From contig CAJHNH020000492.1 of NCBI GenBank assembly GCA_905116865.2, positions 185,001 to 249,000 on the forward strand: 64,000 bases of DNA, written 5' to 3'. Of this stretch, positions 42,246-52,310 are shown in pieces. The position numbers and the translations under genes are program-made. The notes beneath the pieces were generated by a model. It was not told the origin of the DNA. It did not search any database and saw only the letters and a program-made list of their open reading frames with translations. The stretch comes from Candidula unifasciata (lineage: Eukaryota; Mollusca; Gastropoda; Stylommatophora; Geomitridae). The stretch's first letter is position 1. Every line of letters begins with the position of its first letter.

Positions 42246-43364
42246 AGACACATTTGCCTTCAGTTCTGTATTGTTTCTACATGACCGATGAAGAGCTCTG
42301 AATTGTTTCTGCCAGACTTTTTCTGTTACTGTGCTACAGTTTTCTTCCTCTAAGCATTTCACTTATTAACTTTCTTTCCCGTTTTTAAACTCATTTTTTG
42401 TTAAAAACCTGATTTTACCATCATTCTTGTTTCTAACTTCCTGTTTTCTCTGCACTCTGTTAAGCGCAACAAGATAAGTGTTAGAAACCATTTTATTACA
42501 TTTCCTTTTCTGTAGACTGCTTGACTATTTTCATCCTCCCCCTCTCTCCCCCTCCCACACACACACACACACACACTTTCCCCTCTTTCGGTCAGATTTA
42601 GTCTTCTTTCCATCTCTCTAGCTGAAATGTTTATGAACTGGGGAAGTTAAATTAAACAGCTGCCTGTGAAACTGAAACCTTGTAATAGTCCTAGTCCTTT
42701 TGAGAGAAAAAAATTTAAAGTTCGACCACTTTCAGACTGCTGCTAGCTAGCCGAGGCTGCTAGCTAGCCGAGGCTGCTAACAGTCTCCGCCTATATTTGT
42801 AGTCCGGGTTATTTGCGTCACTTTTCGTGACTTAATTCTAGTATTGCGCCATTTCTGGTCTTGATGCTTCCTTCCGAGTTAGACCGCTCGTCCTCCACCC
42901 TTTTGTTAGCTGTGCGTTTCTTTCCTGTTCTTATTTGGTGTTTCCTCTTGGTGTCGTCTCTCTCTGATTTGGCCAGGCGTATCTCGTAGGAGAGCGAGCT
43001 TTTCCACATAACGACCTTTGAACCACCATTTATAGTTTTAAAATGTCGAGTATTGTACTTTGCCAAAAAGTACTGAAAACAGTTTTTGATGTTGGATAGT
43101 TCCGAAATGGGAAAATATTCCGCGTGTGACTATAGTGGTCTTATAGTTGTCTTCCTGCAATAAGAGCGGGTTAGTCATGTCGTGGATATGTGTGTGAAAT
43201 GTTATGTGGAGCCTCAAAGTGGGTCTATTCGTCATTTGTTAGTGTGTGATCCGGTTATGTCAGTTTAGGTTGGTAGCTAGACTCCGGTGTATCTTGTCAG
43301 CTGTAAACATAGCTCCCTCCTCCTTTTTGCTCCTCCTCATGTTCTTCAGCATTCAGACTGCATT
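42246..43364. other. Unassigned intron 1 sequence
   Basis: A (CA)n tract lies at about 42557..42576. GGCTGCTAGCTAGCCGA is in tandem at about 42738..42772. An 82-codon minus-strand frame at 42818..43066 is Lys/Arg-rich but unrecognised. The conserved Pumilio segment expected between exons 1 and 2 (HDFQALALEG in vertebrates) was looked for here and not found. Confidence 0.4.
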
Positions 43365-44096
43365 TAGTGTTACAGTGCGGATTCCAGTTAGGTCACTTAA
43401 TGTTACAGTGTGGGTTCAGGTTAGGTCATGTAATGTTACAGTGCGGATTCCAGTTAGGTCACTTAATGTTACAGTGTGGATCATGTTAGGTCATGGATTC
43501 CGGTTAATGTTAGTGTGGATTCCAGTTTAGTCATTTAATGTTACAGTGTGGATTTCATTTAAGCCATTTAATTTTAACAGTGTGGATTTAAGTTAGGTAA
43601 TTTAATGTTACAGTGTGGATTCCAGTTAATGTTACAATGCAGATTCTGGTTAGGTCGTTTAATGTTACAATGTGGATTCTGGTTAGGTCATATAATGTTA
43701 CAATGTGGATTCCGGTTAGGTCATTGTTACAATGTAGATTTCCCTTGTGGGTTCCGGGGCCCCACTATAGGGAAAACAAGAATAGACCCACTGCCTACCA
43801 AAAAGCATGTCGTAAGAGTCGACTAATTGGGAGCTTCATTCAAAGTCGGAGTGCATCTGCCTGAGAGTCTGCATGCAAAATAGATCTATCGAATGAATGC
43901 ACACGCAAAACTCAGGTTCTGGAACAGGGCTGCAGTCCAGAAGTGGACAAACAACCAGAACTTTCCGCCAGAGTTTACAGCTGGTGAATGCTAAGAGAAG
44001 AAGAAGAAAATATAGATTCTGGTTTTGTCATTGAATATTACAATGTGGATTCTAGTTAGGTCATTTAATGTTACAATGGATTTCAGTTAGGTCATC
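43365..44096. repeat. 33-bp minisatellite, split by SINE-A
   Basis: About 11 units of the type GGATTCCAGTTAGGTCATTT plus AATGTTACAGT at 43365..43739, and two to three more at 44020..44096 after the SINE-A. It runs right up to the exon 2 acceptor. Confidence 0.9.
43740..44012 (+). mobile_element. SINE-A inserted in the minisatellite
   Basis: TCCCTTGTGGGTTCCGGGGC to GCTAAGAGAAGAAGAAGAAA, almost full length apart from a deletion of the AGGCAAGGAACCAAC block. TAGATT lies just before and just after, within diverged satellite units, and may be the target duplication. Confidence 0.9.
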
Positions 44097-44098
44097 AG

Positions 44099-44201
44099 TC
44101 GAAAAAGCTTTGGGATGATGACCCTCACAGAGATGGCCAACACAAGATGTTCCATCATGGCTGGACCACTAGGGACGACACTTGGACTAGCGGACCTTCA
44201 G
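44099..44201 (+). CDS. pum: Pumilio, coding exon 2
   Basis: Follows CATCAG and ends before GTATGT. It reads SKKLWDDDPHRDG, then HHGWTTRDDTWTSGPS, matching the vertebrate KKFWExDDSxKDG..GD.WRDxAWG block. It starts in phase 0 and ends in phase 1, so it joins exon 1 and exon 3 in frame. An acceptor 12 bases upstream (TTTCAG|TTAGGT) keeps the frame and would add LGHQ. The vertebrate segment before KKFW is absent, so a small exon may be missing from this reading. Confidence 0.85.
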
Positions 44202-44299
44202 GTATGTGTTGTGATTGAGAATTATCAGATGTTGAATTGCTGTTGTCAGGTGTGGTTCTCCACTTGCCTCGTTGTTTAAGGGTGGAATTGCAACATCAC

Positions 44300-44612
44300 A
44301 CTCTTCTTCTTCTTCTTCTTCTTCATGTTCACCGGCTGAAAATTCTAGCGGAAAGTTCTTGTTGTTCTTCCACTTCTGGAGTTTAGTTTTGTTCCAGAAC
44401 CCAAGAATTGCATGCACGTCAGTTTTATAAATCTGACTTTTTTGTATGCAGACTGTTGGTTCCTTGCCTCTCGGGCAGATGTACTCTTGACTTCAAAGGA
44501 AGCTCCCAGTTAGTCGACTCTTATGACATGCTTGTTAGGGAGGCAGTTGGACTATTCTTGTTTCCCCCACAAAGGGGCCCCTGGGCCCACACGGGGAGTA
44601 TCACACATGCCA
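44300..44612 (-). mobile_element. SINE-A, near full length
   Basis: Tail (TTCTTCTTCTTCTTC, ATGTTCACCGGCTGAA) at the left and head (CAAAGGGGCCCCTGGGCCCA, CACGGGGAGTA) at the right. Confidence 0.85.
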
Positions 44613-44904
44613 TTCATGTCCTTGAATTGTGTACCTACTTGAGAACTCTTTACTGCTGTTTGACCAGTTTTTGCATGTAGTACACTGGTGTATGTGTGTA
44701 TAAGAGAAAAAAGAACGCACATTTTAAGTCTCACACTTTCCATAGATTTATTATCTGTGACCAATAATTATGTGTATTACAGATAAAACTGTGAAAAGTT
44801 AATACATAACTGATAATATAAGGATCTCGGCAGGCCGGTTGACACTCTTGTCTCCTTAGCGAATGTCACAATCTGTGGATAGATTTAGTTTATATACACT
44901 TGAA
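44613..44904. other. Unassigned intron 2 sequence
   Basis: No exon or repeat recognised. Confidence 0.35.
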
Positions 44905-45130
44905 AAGTCGGCTCTGTGGCTAAGTCGATGCGAGCACTTCGTAATGCCAGGATGCCGGGTTCGATCCCAGCTGCGGGCCATGCGCCTTGCGTTGGTTTTG
45001 ACAGTGGTATCAAGAAAGCTGACCGTCCAGAAAGCAATGACAAACTACTGGGTGTAAATTTGCCTAGTAAAACCATAACAGCCAGGGGCTGTTGGGGTTG
45101 GTTCTGCAATGCCCTGTAAAGGATGCACAA
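44905..45130 (+). mobile_element. SINE-C copy
   Basis: TCGGCTCTGTGGCTAAGTCG (A box), GCCGGGTTCGATCCCAGC (B box), GACCGTCCAGAAAGCAATGA, GGTTCTGCAATGCCCTGTAA. The best preserved tRNA-like head in the window. Confidence 0.92.
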
Positions 45131-45934
45131 CTAACCTTCACTTAAAAAAGCAAAACAACTTCCATTCTGCTGCTGACACCTGGCCCTTAGCATTAGTATT
45201 AGAATTTCGACAAGGTCATGCTATGGGGCACCCGATACATTTTTTAGGCCACAGTTATGTATTCTATTTAATGCTTCACTCCGTTTGTGTTTATTGATTA
45301 CTCCCTTGATATATTTTTTCAATAAATACATTTTTTAAAGGTGAGCCTTTAAAAAAAAAAGGATTTTTCAGGAATTTCCAGGTTGGTTTGTGGCCCCTTT
45401 TTGTTTTGAATATTTCTATTTGCAGAAGAGTTAAGACAATGCCGAAATGTTTGTCACAGTGATATGAGCTGATGCAGTTAATGAGAAATGCAAGTGTACT
45501 GTGTTGCTGGATTTTGTGGAAGGGGCTTCAGCTGAAAACATTAAAAGTGATAGAAAATTGCAGTCTTCTTCTTCTTCTTTGATCCTTCTGTGAGAAAACT
45601 TATATCAAGAGGCAGGTAGCCTTTATGAAAGCTATCAACCATTTCAATGTCTTGTAACCTATCATAATTGTTGAGGATGTCTGACGTTTTACGCAAATGA
45701 CATCAGGGTGTAGATGAACACGGTGATGTCATAATTACTGTTTAAAGATGGTTGCCACACTTTTAACATGCACCAAAGAGGAGCAGCCTTATTTGAAGAC
45801 CCCTTGTATGTAACCTCAATGTCATTTATAGAGCTTTGTATTTTGTGTGTGGGTTGTATGTTATTTTACTAGGCAGTTTTATGTTCACTAATTTGCAGTT
45901 GCTTACTGAGTGGTTCGATGCTTGTACCATTGTT
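45131..45934. other. Unassigned intron 2 sequence
   Basis: AT-rich. An isolated TTCTTCTTCTTC stretch lies at about 45565. No exon recognised. Confidence 0.35.
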
Positions 45935-46110
45935 ACTCTTTTTCTCAGCGTTTGCCAGCAGAAAATTCAAGTTGTTCGTCCATCTCTTCAGGCAGATGTA
46001 CTCCGACTTCGAAGGAAGCCCCCCAATTAGTTGAGCTTGTTGGGGAGGCAGTGGGTCTGTTCTTGTTTTTCCCCATAATGGGGCCCCGGAACCCACACAG
46101 GGAGTATCAT
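45935..46110 (-). mobile_element. SINE-A with internal deletion
   Basis: CAGCAGAAAATTCAAGTTGTT joins directly to CAGGCAGATGTACTCCGACT, skipping about 100 bp of the family sequence, then runs to the GGGGCCCCGGAACCCACACA head. Confidence 0.8.
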
Positions 46111-46214
46111 TATTGAAATCAGCACAAAGTGGTTTGCTGCTGAATAACCTGCAGCTGACTTCAGACCCAGTTACATTATAATTATGAACCTGCCTTCATT
46201 ACCCCTAAACCAGT

Positions 46215-46470
46215 CTCTTTTTCTTCAGCAGTCCGAGCCCTTGAGGTTCATTGCTGCAGATATCACCCACCTCCACTCCTCTTTCTGGTCGGCTTTCTCT
46301 TTCAGTTGGTGACACGAAGTGTTTAAAGGTCTGTCTGGACATTATCTCTCCATCGTCTTCTTGGTCTGCCTCATGGTCTACAACCATTCAGCTCCCTTGT
46401 GTATACTTTTTACCTCTCTGTAACCTGACATCCTCTCCATATGCCCCAGCCATTTCAGTCTAAATCACAG
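46215..46470 (-). mobile_element. LINE-R6 C-terminal remnant
   Basis: The minus strand reads AGAYGEDVRLQRGK in one frame and GHMERMSGYREVKSIHKGAE in another, then MRQTKKTME. This resembles the GHVxRM..GRPKKRW end of RTE-like LINEs. It ends in a CTGAAGAAAAAG tail at the left and lies within 50 bp of Pumilio exon 3. Confidence 0.55.
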
Positions 46471-46519
46471 ATGGCAATGAAAACTATGTATCTGGTTAAT
46501 TTGTATCTGTTTTCCACAG

Positions 46520-46617
46520 AAACGTCCAATCAGATTGGTGTTAACATGGTAGAGTACGTTCTGGGAGGGTCTCCGAACAAAATGGAGTCTGGTGCACTTA
46601 GTAGGATCAAGTCATTT
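46520..46617 (+). CDS. pum: Pumilio, coding exon 3
   Basis: Acceptor TTTTCCACAG, donor TTT|GTAAGT. With the phase-1 base from exon 2 it reads ETSNQIGVNMVEYVLGGSPN, then KMESGALSRIKSF. The GVNMVEYVLGGSP block is a hallmark of animal Pumilio N-termini (GVSMVEYVLSSSP in vertebrates). Ends in phase 0. Confidence 0.95.
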
Positions 46618-46797
46618 GTAAGTAGGACCACTGACTCATACTGACAGTTTTTGTTTTAGGGAAGATGTATTGCATTATCCTTATTACAGTTGTTGATTGT
46701 TATTGAAACACTGATTTACTTTTTGTTGTTAACGCACCTGACAAGATACAGTGAAATATGCCTAGCAGTAAATTGTGCAGTATATTGTATATTGACT

Positions 46798-47165
46798 TAA
46801 GAATCACTATATCACTCAGGACAATCCCATAAGCGTGCCGTCCCCATCTTCAGCAGCAGACAAAGAATTCCAATTCCGCTGGCACCAGTAGCTGTCTGAC
46901 TGTATGTCGGTCTCGCCTTTCCTTTGAGTTTTGAGGGGCGGTCAGATCCCCTGTTTACTTCTCCCAGCGCCATTCTCCTCAGACCCTAATGATCTATCTG
47001 TGCTTCTGCACTGTTTACTTGTTCCCAAAGGGCCCTCACAACATCCAGCCTGTCATACATGAGTTCACCACCAAGTGGTGCAGAATCAGACAGTCTGTCT
47101 GCCTGCTCATTTTCCAACACACCGATATGAACTGAAGTAAATATCCAAAGGATATGTTATGTGTG
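46798..47165 (-). mobile_element. LINE-H2 C-terminal fragment
   Basis: AATCCCATAAGCGTGCCGTC, CATCTTCAGCAGCAGACAAA, GCGCCATTCTCCTCAGACC and CATGAGTTCACCACCAAGTG parallel the 27170..27500 and 38000..38280 copies. Frameshifted and inactive. Confidence 0.75.
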
Positions 47166-47679
47166 TCTGCTTAATTTAAACTCACTGCAGGAAAAAATTG
47201 TTGTCTCTGACTGTTATAGTAGTTACTTCCTATTGTTTTCATTCTCCAGTTCTGCTTGTTTTTACTGCTTGGTGTGGGGGGGGGGGGGGGGGTGGCGGTG
47301 GTGGTGTGGGAGCTTGAAGATTTAGGGCCGCAGGGCTAGTGCTGTCGCCACAGACTGTGCAGGTTAGGGTTTTCTCAAATTGTTTTTCAGTACAGCTTGG
47401 CAAAACCGCTTACCTACCGGCCGAGTGCTAGTGTGTATCCTGCTATCCCCATTAGGGCAGATTTAACAATTGATATGGGTTCCCTTTCTATACATAGATT
47501 CCAGGAAATGTTCCGGCAAGTGAATATGGCTGGCATAATTTTGACCACAAAACCGGTTAGCAGTAAGTGGCCTACAAAAATAATGGGGCAAGCACGGTAT
47601 GCCGATTTTGTCTCAAGGCGTAGAAGAAATTTTTTCACCTTTAGGATGGAATAATAATGAAAATTGATATCTACAGGGT
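47166..47679. other. Unassigned intron 3 sequence
   Basis: A G run lies at 47276..47292. Open frames on both strands at about 47397..47755 have mixed composition but no recognisable domain, and no second copy was found in the window. Confidence 0.4.
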
Positions 47680-47965
47680 TTCCCTGTGTGGGTTCTGGGG
47701 CCTCATTATGGGGAAAATCAATAATAGACCTATTGCCTTCCCAAAAGCATGTCATAAGAATTGACTAATTGGGAGCTTCCTTTGAAGTCGTGCATCTGCC
47801 TGAGAGGCAAGGAACCAAGAGTCTGCACGCAGATGAGTCAGACCTGTAAAACGCTGCACTCAGTTTCTGGAACGGGGCTAGAGCCAAGAAGTGGACGAAC
47901 AACTGGAAATTTTTGCTGGAGTGTACAGCTGGTGAATGTGAAGATAAAGAATAAGAAGATTTCTA
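47680..47965 (+). mobile_element. SINE-A, near full length
   Basis: TCCCTGTGTGGGTTCTGGGG to GTGAATGTGAAGATAAAGAA, followed by a G run at 47984..48002. Confidence 0.85.
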
Positions 47966-48475
47966 GTGTAACAAGCTACTATTGGGGGGGGGGGGGGGGG
48001 GGTATTTAAGTTACAATTATTCATGTGGTTTGGGAAATTATTCATATTTGTCTTCTTCTCTAGTTCAATTCTGCCTTTCAGTGTTAGGTTTTGAAGATTT
48101 ATCTGGTGCAAGCCTTGGTAGATGCTGATATTTTATTACCTTGGATGTTCCATCTATCTATTGTTTGGGATGGTCTACCTCTAGGTCAGCTTCCGTTGTG
48201 TCCTACAGCCCTCTCTGTGGTGCACTGTCTGGTGGCGAGCTACCAGAACAAAAGAAGAGGCATGTTGGAGATCCATTGCAGGCAACCTTCACTATGGAGA
48301 TGGCACCTGATTGATTGATTGAACAGGAAAACCCAGTTCTTTGACTTGCTACCGTAAATGATGTGAATATGATCACAGATAAGATCAGAAACAGAATAGA
48401 AAACACATTATAATTATTTGAAATTTTCCAGTGAAACATCATATTTGATAAATATTGTTTCCTAATGACATCTAG
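47966..48475. other. Unassigned intron 3 sequence
   Basis: G run, then AT-rich sequence containing TTGATTGATTGA. No exon recognised before the acceptor at 48475. Confidence 0.4.
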
Positions 48476-48636
48476 ACTCAATACCCCCCTCATCAAGTGC
48501 CACAGCAAGATCCGAATGTGGGGGAGGACAAGAAGAGCAAGACTCCGTCTCCCTTTGAAGATGGTGGTGGCGATGAAGGGAAAGATCTGCAGGCTAATGG
48601 CATGATGTCAAATGGTTTGGATGAAGGTGCATTTCG
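48476..48636 (+). CDS. pum: Pumilio, coding exon 4
   Basis: Acceptor ATCTAG, donor TTTCG|GTGAGT. It reads TQYPPHQVPQQDPNVGEDK, then SKTPSPFEDGGGDEGKDLQ, then ANGMMSNGLDEGAF, matching the GKASPFEEDQNRDLK..LPNGMDADCKDF stretch of vertebrate PUM2. It starts in phase 0 and ends in phase 2, and the split Arg codon is completed by exon 5. Acidic, low-complexity and probably disordered. Confidence 0.95.
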
Positions 48637-48779
48637 GTGAGTGTATTTACGCTGTCTACCTGTGAATTTGTTCAACAAATCTTGTGGTTTCTAATGATTT
48701 CACCCCCGTCTTTCCTTTTTCTTTCGTAGTGATGTCAGATTCATAGCTGAAACCAGAAGCGCAATTAACTGAAGGAAAT

Positions 48780-49060
48780 TGTATTAATAAAATTTAGAAA
48801 GACACCAGTGGTGGAGCTTTGGGAGAGAACTAAACAAATTCCAGGAATATAGAGGTGAAAAATCATAGATCAGTATAACTAGAATGTATATACAATGGAA
48901 CTCACAGTGACTTAGAAATAAAAGCAAGCCAAAAAAAAAAAAAAGGGGGGGAGCTAGAGAGAGAGTTTAAAATTAAATGGGAAGGCATGAGTTGAGCTGC
49001 ATGTGATAGAAAAGTATAGAATATGTTTGCATGAGTTGGTTGAGGGCTTATAGTGCTGGG
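48780..49060 (+). mobile_element. LINE-R1 3' end, degraded
   Basis: GTGGAGCTTTGGGAGAGAAC, AGTATAACTAGAATGTATAT and TGAGTTGGTTGAGGGCTTAT match 1560..1835 and 35400..35680, with many stops and deletions. Confidence 0.75.
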
Positions 49061-49169
49061 CTAGTTATCTGGCCCGTGGAGGCCTAGCAGGTGGCCCTCA
49101 GATAATTGCCACTTGTATTGTATTAATGAGCTTTGTATGCTTGAGCCTCTGGCCCGTGACGATCCCTTT

Positions 49170-49830
49170 TTTTCAAAATTGTGGCCATCTATACAGATGG
49201 TATGGCTCTGTGTTGAGGGGCAGACAAAGTGCATGGGGTTTCATAGCAAAGGCGAATAGACATAGCCTAGTGCAGCAAAGCCTTGCATATGATATCAGAA
49301 GGTCTAGTTTGAGAATGGAGGTGGAGGCAGTCTCTGCTGCCTTCCACTGGCTTGAGAATCATCTGTACCTACATGCCGTGATTGTAACGGACTCACAGAG
49401 CATGTTGAGAAGGGTGAAAATAGGCATGCTTTGTACAGAGTGGCCAATTTCACTTTAGCGGTCCCGGGTAGTTAGCATCCTTTGAATGTTTTCTCCAGGT
49501 GATGCCGATGTGTTGGGAAATGAGCAGTCAGATAGACTGGCTGGCTTTGCACCACTTGGTTAATTGATGTTTGACAAGTTAGATATTGTGAGGGCCCTTT
49601 AGGAGCGAGTAAACAGTGAGGAGGCAATATAGATCATAACGGTCTAAGGAGAATGGCACTGCGAGGTGTTACCAGGGGATCTGGTCGATGCTGAATACTC
49701 AGGGGAAGGATGAGAAGAATGTATAATCAGACGGTTACTGGTACCATCAGAATTTGAACTCTTCGCTTGCTGCTGAAGATGGGGACTGAGCCCTTATGGG
49801 AATGTGATGTCGATTCCGAATTCAACATTT
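49170..49830 (+). mobile_element. LINE-H2 RNase H / C-terminal copy, decayed
   Basis: GLRMEVEAVSA-type (RMEVEAVSAAFHWLE), VIVTDSQSMLRRVKIGML and NEQSDRLAGFA-type blocks lie at about 49300..49560. The terminal CTGAAGATGGGGACTGAG region is near 49780. This copy keeps the TDSQ aspartate that 37630..38290 has lost. Several stops. Confidence 0.8.
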
Positions 49831-49982
49831 AAAATTTGTTTCCCCTAAGTAAACTTAGTTGAATAGCTCTGCTCTAATGGGTGGTAGAAGAGAAGAAAGT
49901 ATCTACTGCAGCTATAAGCTGTTTGGAGGCAGCATGAGACTGAAATAAAAACTATGTATCTGACTATCATCTGTCTCCACAG

Positions 49983-50265
49983 AGGAAGCAGACAGACATC
50001 ACCTGCAGATGAAGAGCGACAAGGACATGTGGGTATGTCCATGGAACATCAGAAACTCCACTTACGAGATGCCGGCGACTTTATGGATGGTTCCCACCAC
50101 TCAGTGGGATATGGGCTCGACACTCACCAGCATCACCACCACCATCATCATCATCCTCAGTTTGAACAGGTGGGCATTGATCCTCTCCAGTACGGTGGCG
50201 ATTTCGGCAGTCAGTTGATCCCCAGTATGGATAGTCCAAACAGTTATAACATGGATTATAGCCAG
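49983..50265 (+). CDS. pum: Pumilio, coding exon 5
   Basis: Acceptor GTCTCCACAG, donor AGCCAG|GTAATG. After the split Arg it reads GSRQTSPADEERQGHVGMSM, matching PGSRQASPTEVVE of PUM2. It continues through THQHHHHHHHHPQFEQVGID with an 8-histidine run, then DPLQYGGDFGSQLIPSMD and YNMDYSQ, matching EQVGLESLQFDYPGNQVPMD and FDYNSQ. In vertebrates this N-terminal region carries autonomous repression activity. Ends in phase 0. Confidence 0.96.
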
Positions 50266-50739
50266 GTAATGTTTGCATCTTGTTTGAAAAGTTATTTTTC
50301 AGTTCTGTTTTCTTTTTCTTCTGAGTTTACTATTGTGCTGTGGTTTACAGTAAGGCTGCGAAAACTAAGCCTTATAGCAGCCCAACAAATTCGATTTTAG
50401 CAAGCCGTTAATTTTGTTCCTTTCACCATATCTTAAGGTGGCGTTCCCTTAGCAGTCTACAGTCTGTTATTTATTGCTAATTTAATATTTATTTGGGCAG
50501 CCCCACGGCAAATTCCTATTTGTTCTGTCAAAGGCTTTTTTCTGTGCTTTATTAATATCCAACCCCCAGATGACGTCACAGGACAATCCAACATTTTAGA
50601 GGGTGGTAAGACTGGGTTTCCTGGTGCTTTTAACAACCCCGAGACATCTAGGTTCCACGACTGCATGCAGCCTGTCTACCACCCCCTGAAATATTAGATT
50701 GTCCGGTGACCTGTGGATTTCCTCTGTTTGGGGTAGGAT
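50266..50739. other. Unassigned intron 5 sequence
   Basis: A TGACGTCA palindrome lies at 50572..50579. No exon or repeat family recognised. Confidence 0.35.
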
Positions 50740-51180
50740 ATTAATAAAGCACCCTTTTTGGGTCTGTTAATGCAACTTTGTAAGATTGATACTGAACTGT
50801 TATGTTGTTGTAAGCTGTTGCATCTGTGTGGCTTGTTTCTTCCAGATTACATCGTGGCTTCATAGAGTTGTTCTTGTTGTCTTTCTCTTCAGGTTTTGGG
50901 AGGTATAAGGTTTTACTTCTGGCTGTTCTGGTCGCCTCAGCCAAGGACACATTGTGTTGTTGTATAGAGTCACTCTGATATTGTTGTCTTTCCATTTTGT
51001 TCTTGCTCTACCTTTCCGCTCCATGTCCCTCTCCTCATCTAGTGTATGCTGTTTATGGTTTTGCATTGCAAGGCATTTTAAGTGGGCTAACCGTTTTGTT
51101 GTTGCTGCTCTCTTTGCTTGTAATTTCACATTTGTTCTGTGCCAATCTTTTCTTTTGTGACCTCATTCCTGATTTTTAAA
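50740..51180 (-). mobile_element. LINE-R7 C-terminal remnant
   Basis: The minus strand reads MERKGRARTKWKDNNIRVTL, and in a neighbouring frame SLAEATRTARSKT, resembling the GRPRTKWxDNI..LxxAxRxAxDR end of LINE polyproteins. Frameshifted. Confidence 0.6.
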
Positions 51181-51504
51181 AAATCTCTTTAATCTTTTTA
51201 TGTTTTTTCTTGACGTTCATATTATGTGGCACCGTGATTTGAACATAACATGCTTTATTAATAAAATACAATAGCGGTCTTAAAGATGAGTGTCAAATGC
51301 ATGTGTGCCAATTTGGTAACATTTTGAAAATAGTTAGTTTGTTCGTTCTTCTGGTCACTCCTGCAGCCTTTCTCTTACATCTTGTTATCGTGGTTACTAA
51401 TTTTGTTTGTTTTTCTGGTTTGCTGTGTTTTGTCTGGCATTGATAGCATAGAATTCTTTCTGTAATGGTTTTAAACTTCTCTTCTTTATCTGCCCTTTAT
51501 CCCC

Positions 51505-51760
51505 CAGTAGAGAACAGAATGGATAAATTAAGACTTCCTTACCAAGTTCTCATTTGGACACCACAGGGGAAAAGATCTCGTGGAAGACCAAGGGAAACCC
51601 TACGTAGAAATATCATCAGGGAAGACTCGCTCATGGGCCACTCAAACATCCAAGACCTACAACAGATTGCAAGGAACCGCCATGCATAGAGAGTCATGAC
51701 CTCTGCCCTATGTGCCGCACTCGTCACAAGAGGAAAGACTAACTAACTAACTAAGAGAAC
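51505..51760 (+). mobile_element. LINE-R2 3' end, third copy
   Basis: RMDKLRLPYQVLIWTPQGKR, then SRGRPRETLRRNIIRE and QQIARNRHA with a stop (TAG replaces the TGG of other copies), followed by an (ACTA)n tail at 51740..51755. Confidence 0.9.
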
Positions 51761-51849
51761 AGGCCCTCAACTAACTGTCCTTTTTATCCTTTGCTGTTGC
51801 ATGCAGCTCACCCTATTTCCCCCCCCCACCTTTTTCTTCTTCTTTTTTC

Positions 51850-52130
51850 GTATGCTTAGGTCAGACCACTAGCTGGGTTGCCTTTATGTACTCACATGTC
51901 GGCTGCAGGTTCTTCATGGTTTGCCCCAGCTTGCTCGGCAGACTTTTCTCATGAGGCCATGGTTTTGTTTCGTAGAGTGGGCAGGTCTGCAGAATGTGCT
52001 GAGGTGTTTGTGGTCCCGACATGCACACTGTCGGTAGAGTCTTTATTTTATGCATGTGGTAGATGGGCCTGCAGTGTCCTGTTCGTAGACAGAAAATTCT
52101 TGTATGTTGCTTTATCTTGAAGTCTGTTGA
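51850..52130 (-). mobile_element. LINE-H4 C-terminal remnant (H1-related)
   Basis: The minus strand reads CMSGPQTPQHILQTCPLYET, then KLGQTMKNLQPTCEYI, parallel in layout to CLRAEQTPEHVLQDCPLLAE..KLWGNLRDLE of LINE-H1 but clearly diverged. A trace of the same end is near 59766. Confidence 0.7.
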
Positions 52131-52214
52131 TAGGAGCTTGTGGATTTTTATTGTTGGTTTGTTCTCTTCATAGTTCTTTGTATTTGCTCTTGATAAATAG
52201 ATTAGTGATTAGAA

Positions 52215-52310
52215 AGGATTTCATCACAGCACTCCGGAAAAGTCCATAGGTGCTTCAGTCTCCTCCTCAAAAGCTCCACAAGTGTAAAACGACTGATGAC
52301 GCCTGTTCTG
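52215..52310 (-). mobile_element. LINE-H2 tip, short remnant
   Basis: TTTCATCACAGCACTCCGG and CTCCTCCTCAAAAG parallel the C-terminal CPEC end of H2 on the minus strand. Weak. Confidence 0.4.

Noticed and set aside
44905..44980. A genuine tRNA gene
   Set aside because: A and B boxes are good, but the 5' and 3' acceptor arms do not pair convincingly, and the same head plus a shared body occurs in three other copies, so it is a tRNA-derived SINE.
47397..47755. Open frames on both strands in Pumilio intron 3 as an extra exon or nested gene
   Set aside because: No Pumilio-like motif, no matching splice phases, and no recognisable domain on either strand.
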